Assembly (NCBI RefSeq): GCF_007923255.1
Contig: NZ_VOHJ01000008.1
Coordinates: 27,058 to 91,057, forward strand
DNA length: 64,000 nucleotides
Origin: Vulcaniibacterium thermophilum
GTDB taxonomy: Bacteria; Pseudomonadota; Gammaproteobacteria; Xanthomonadales; Xanthomonadaceae
Direction: 5' to 3'
Shown: one piece after another, positions 63,535 through 64,000 of the stretch
Layout of the letters: each line of letters begins with the position of its first letter
Numbering within the stretch: the first letter of the stretch is position 1
Made by a program: the position numbers and the translations under genes
The notes under the pieces: model-generated
Databases searched by the model: none
What the model was told of the DNA's origin: nothing
Seen by the model: only the letters and a program-made list of their open reading frames with translations

Positions 63535-64000
63535 GCCCGCGACCCCGCTGGCCGCCCGGCCAGAGCAACCCCGCCCTCTGCCGCCTGCGGGGTGAGGCGG
63601 CGCGCTTGCGAGCCGCCGGTACACGCACTGACGAACGCCGCCGCGCTGCGGCGGGCCGGACGAGGGGGTTGGCGTGAAGGCCCCACACCGACGCCCCATC
63701 GCCCCGCTCCCGCTCGCAGGAGCGGGGTTGGAACGAGGGCCACACACCGACGCTGGCGATGTCGCAGCGTTGGTGCGCCGCGCGCACCAACGACACACCG
63801 AAGGGCCCGGCTCATTACCCCCTCTTCCGCTCGCGGGGCGGGGCGGGCGCGCTTGCGAGCCGGCGGTACACGCACCGACGAACGCCGCCGCGCTGCGGCG
63901 GGCCGGCTGGGGGATTGGGGTGAGGGCACGCGCCGCCGGCGCGGGGCGGCGGGGCGATCGCTTGGCAGCGCGCCTGTGCCTTGGCGCTGGCGGTGCATTT
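63535..64000. repeat. Repeat-rich 3' flank with an ~80-bp duplicated unit
   Basis: Units at 63601-63680 and 63848-63927 share CGCGCTTGCGAGCC, GTACACGCAC, GACGAACGCCGCCGCGCTGC and GGGCCGG with few changes. Between and after them lie CTCCCGCTCGCAGGAGCGGGGTTGG-type palindromes. No credible gene to the window end. Confidence 0.75.

Noticed and set aside
63535..64000. Small frames at the right edge
   Set aside because: They are arginine-rich translations of palindromic repeats without start signals or recognisable domains.

Overview
This GC-rich, gene-dense window looks like a chromosome segment of a gammaproteobacterium of the order Lysobacterales (Xanthomonadales), probably family Lysobacteraceae; I do not assign a genus. 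The evidence is the core-gene order (sucC / pilSR-pilA-pilB-pilC-pilD-coaE / mutT-secA / M23 peptidase / dciA / lpxC-ftsZ...mraZ / rnpB-rsmI-lpoA-yraN / rib genes-nusB-thiL / nrdR-glyA / ygfB-pepP / zapA-6S RNA-fau-rpiA), a division cluster without murD, a RibB carrying a degenerate RibA-like domain, and abundant short palindromic intergenic repeats. I see no plasmid, prophage, insertion sequence, CRISPR array or tRNA.

Layout. 1-625: 5' part of sucC (minus). 784-8854: type IV pilus block (PilS/PilR two-component system, pilin PilA behind a sigma-54 promoter, assembly ATPase PilB, platform PilC, prepilin peptidase PilD). 8987-14656 (minus): coaE, a Nudix-ThiE fusion, secA and an M23 peptidase; dciA is divergent at 14665. 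15287-32392 (minus): lpxC and the whole dcw cluster, read mraZ-rsmH-ftsL-ftsI-murE-murF-mraY-ftsW-murG-murC-ddlB-ftsQ-ftsA-ftsZ-lpxC, with nearly every junction overlapping (ATGA, GTGA or TGATG) and a strong mraZ promoter embedded in a five-unit MraZ box. 32867-40009: PAP2/haloperoxidase-like exported protein, RNase P RNA (minus), a repeat field, rsmI (minus), lpoA, yraN, a FAD-linked oxidase and a uracil-DNA-glycosylase-family protein. 40056-49299 (minus): glyA, nrdR, an unknown exported protein, ribD, a methyltransferase, an FMN riboswitch, then ribE-ribBX-ribH-nusB-thiL. 49471-54604: ettA, pyrF and a 44-residue membrane peptide (plus), pepP and ygfB (minus). 54712-63534 (plus): a 1510-residue propeller-PAS-GGDEF-EAL protein, a ZapB-like peptide, zapA, 6S RNA, fau, an EVE-domain protein, rpiA and a Y-family DNA polymerase.

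Most genes are housekeeping genes in textbook order. The unusual layer is several families of short repeats inserted at gene junctions, even inside tightly coupled operons. The main one is a heptamer family (GGGAATC and variants) that usually occurs as two inverted arms around a 20-110 bp spacer. It has been absorbed into coding sequence as C-terminal tails of about 46-48 residues on RsmH and FtsQ, sits at the end of rsmI, leaves the Nudix-ThiE gene without a nearby start codon, and forms a perfect 24-unit array beside rnpB. A second family (GGATGAACGCGGAT) sits at the ribE, ribBX and UDG-gene borders, and a third supplies the coaE stop. I found no convincing wholly new multi-gene system; this repeat-driven remodelling of essential genes, the ribE leader, and the patchy composition of pilA-pilB-pilC deserve the follow-up.
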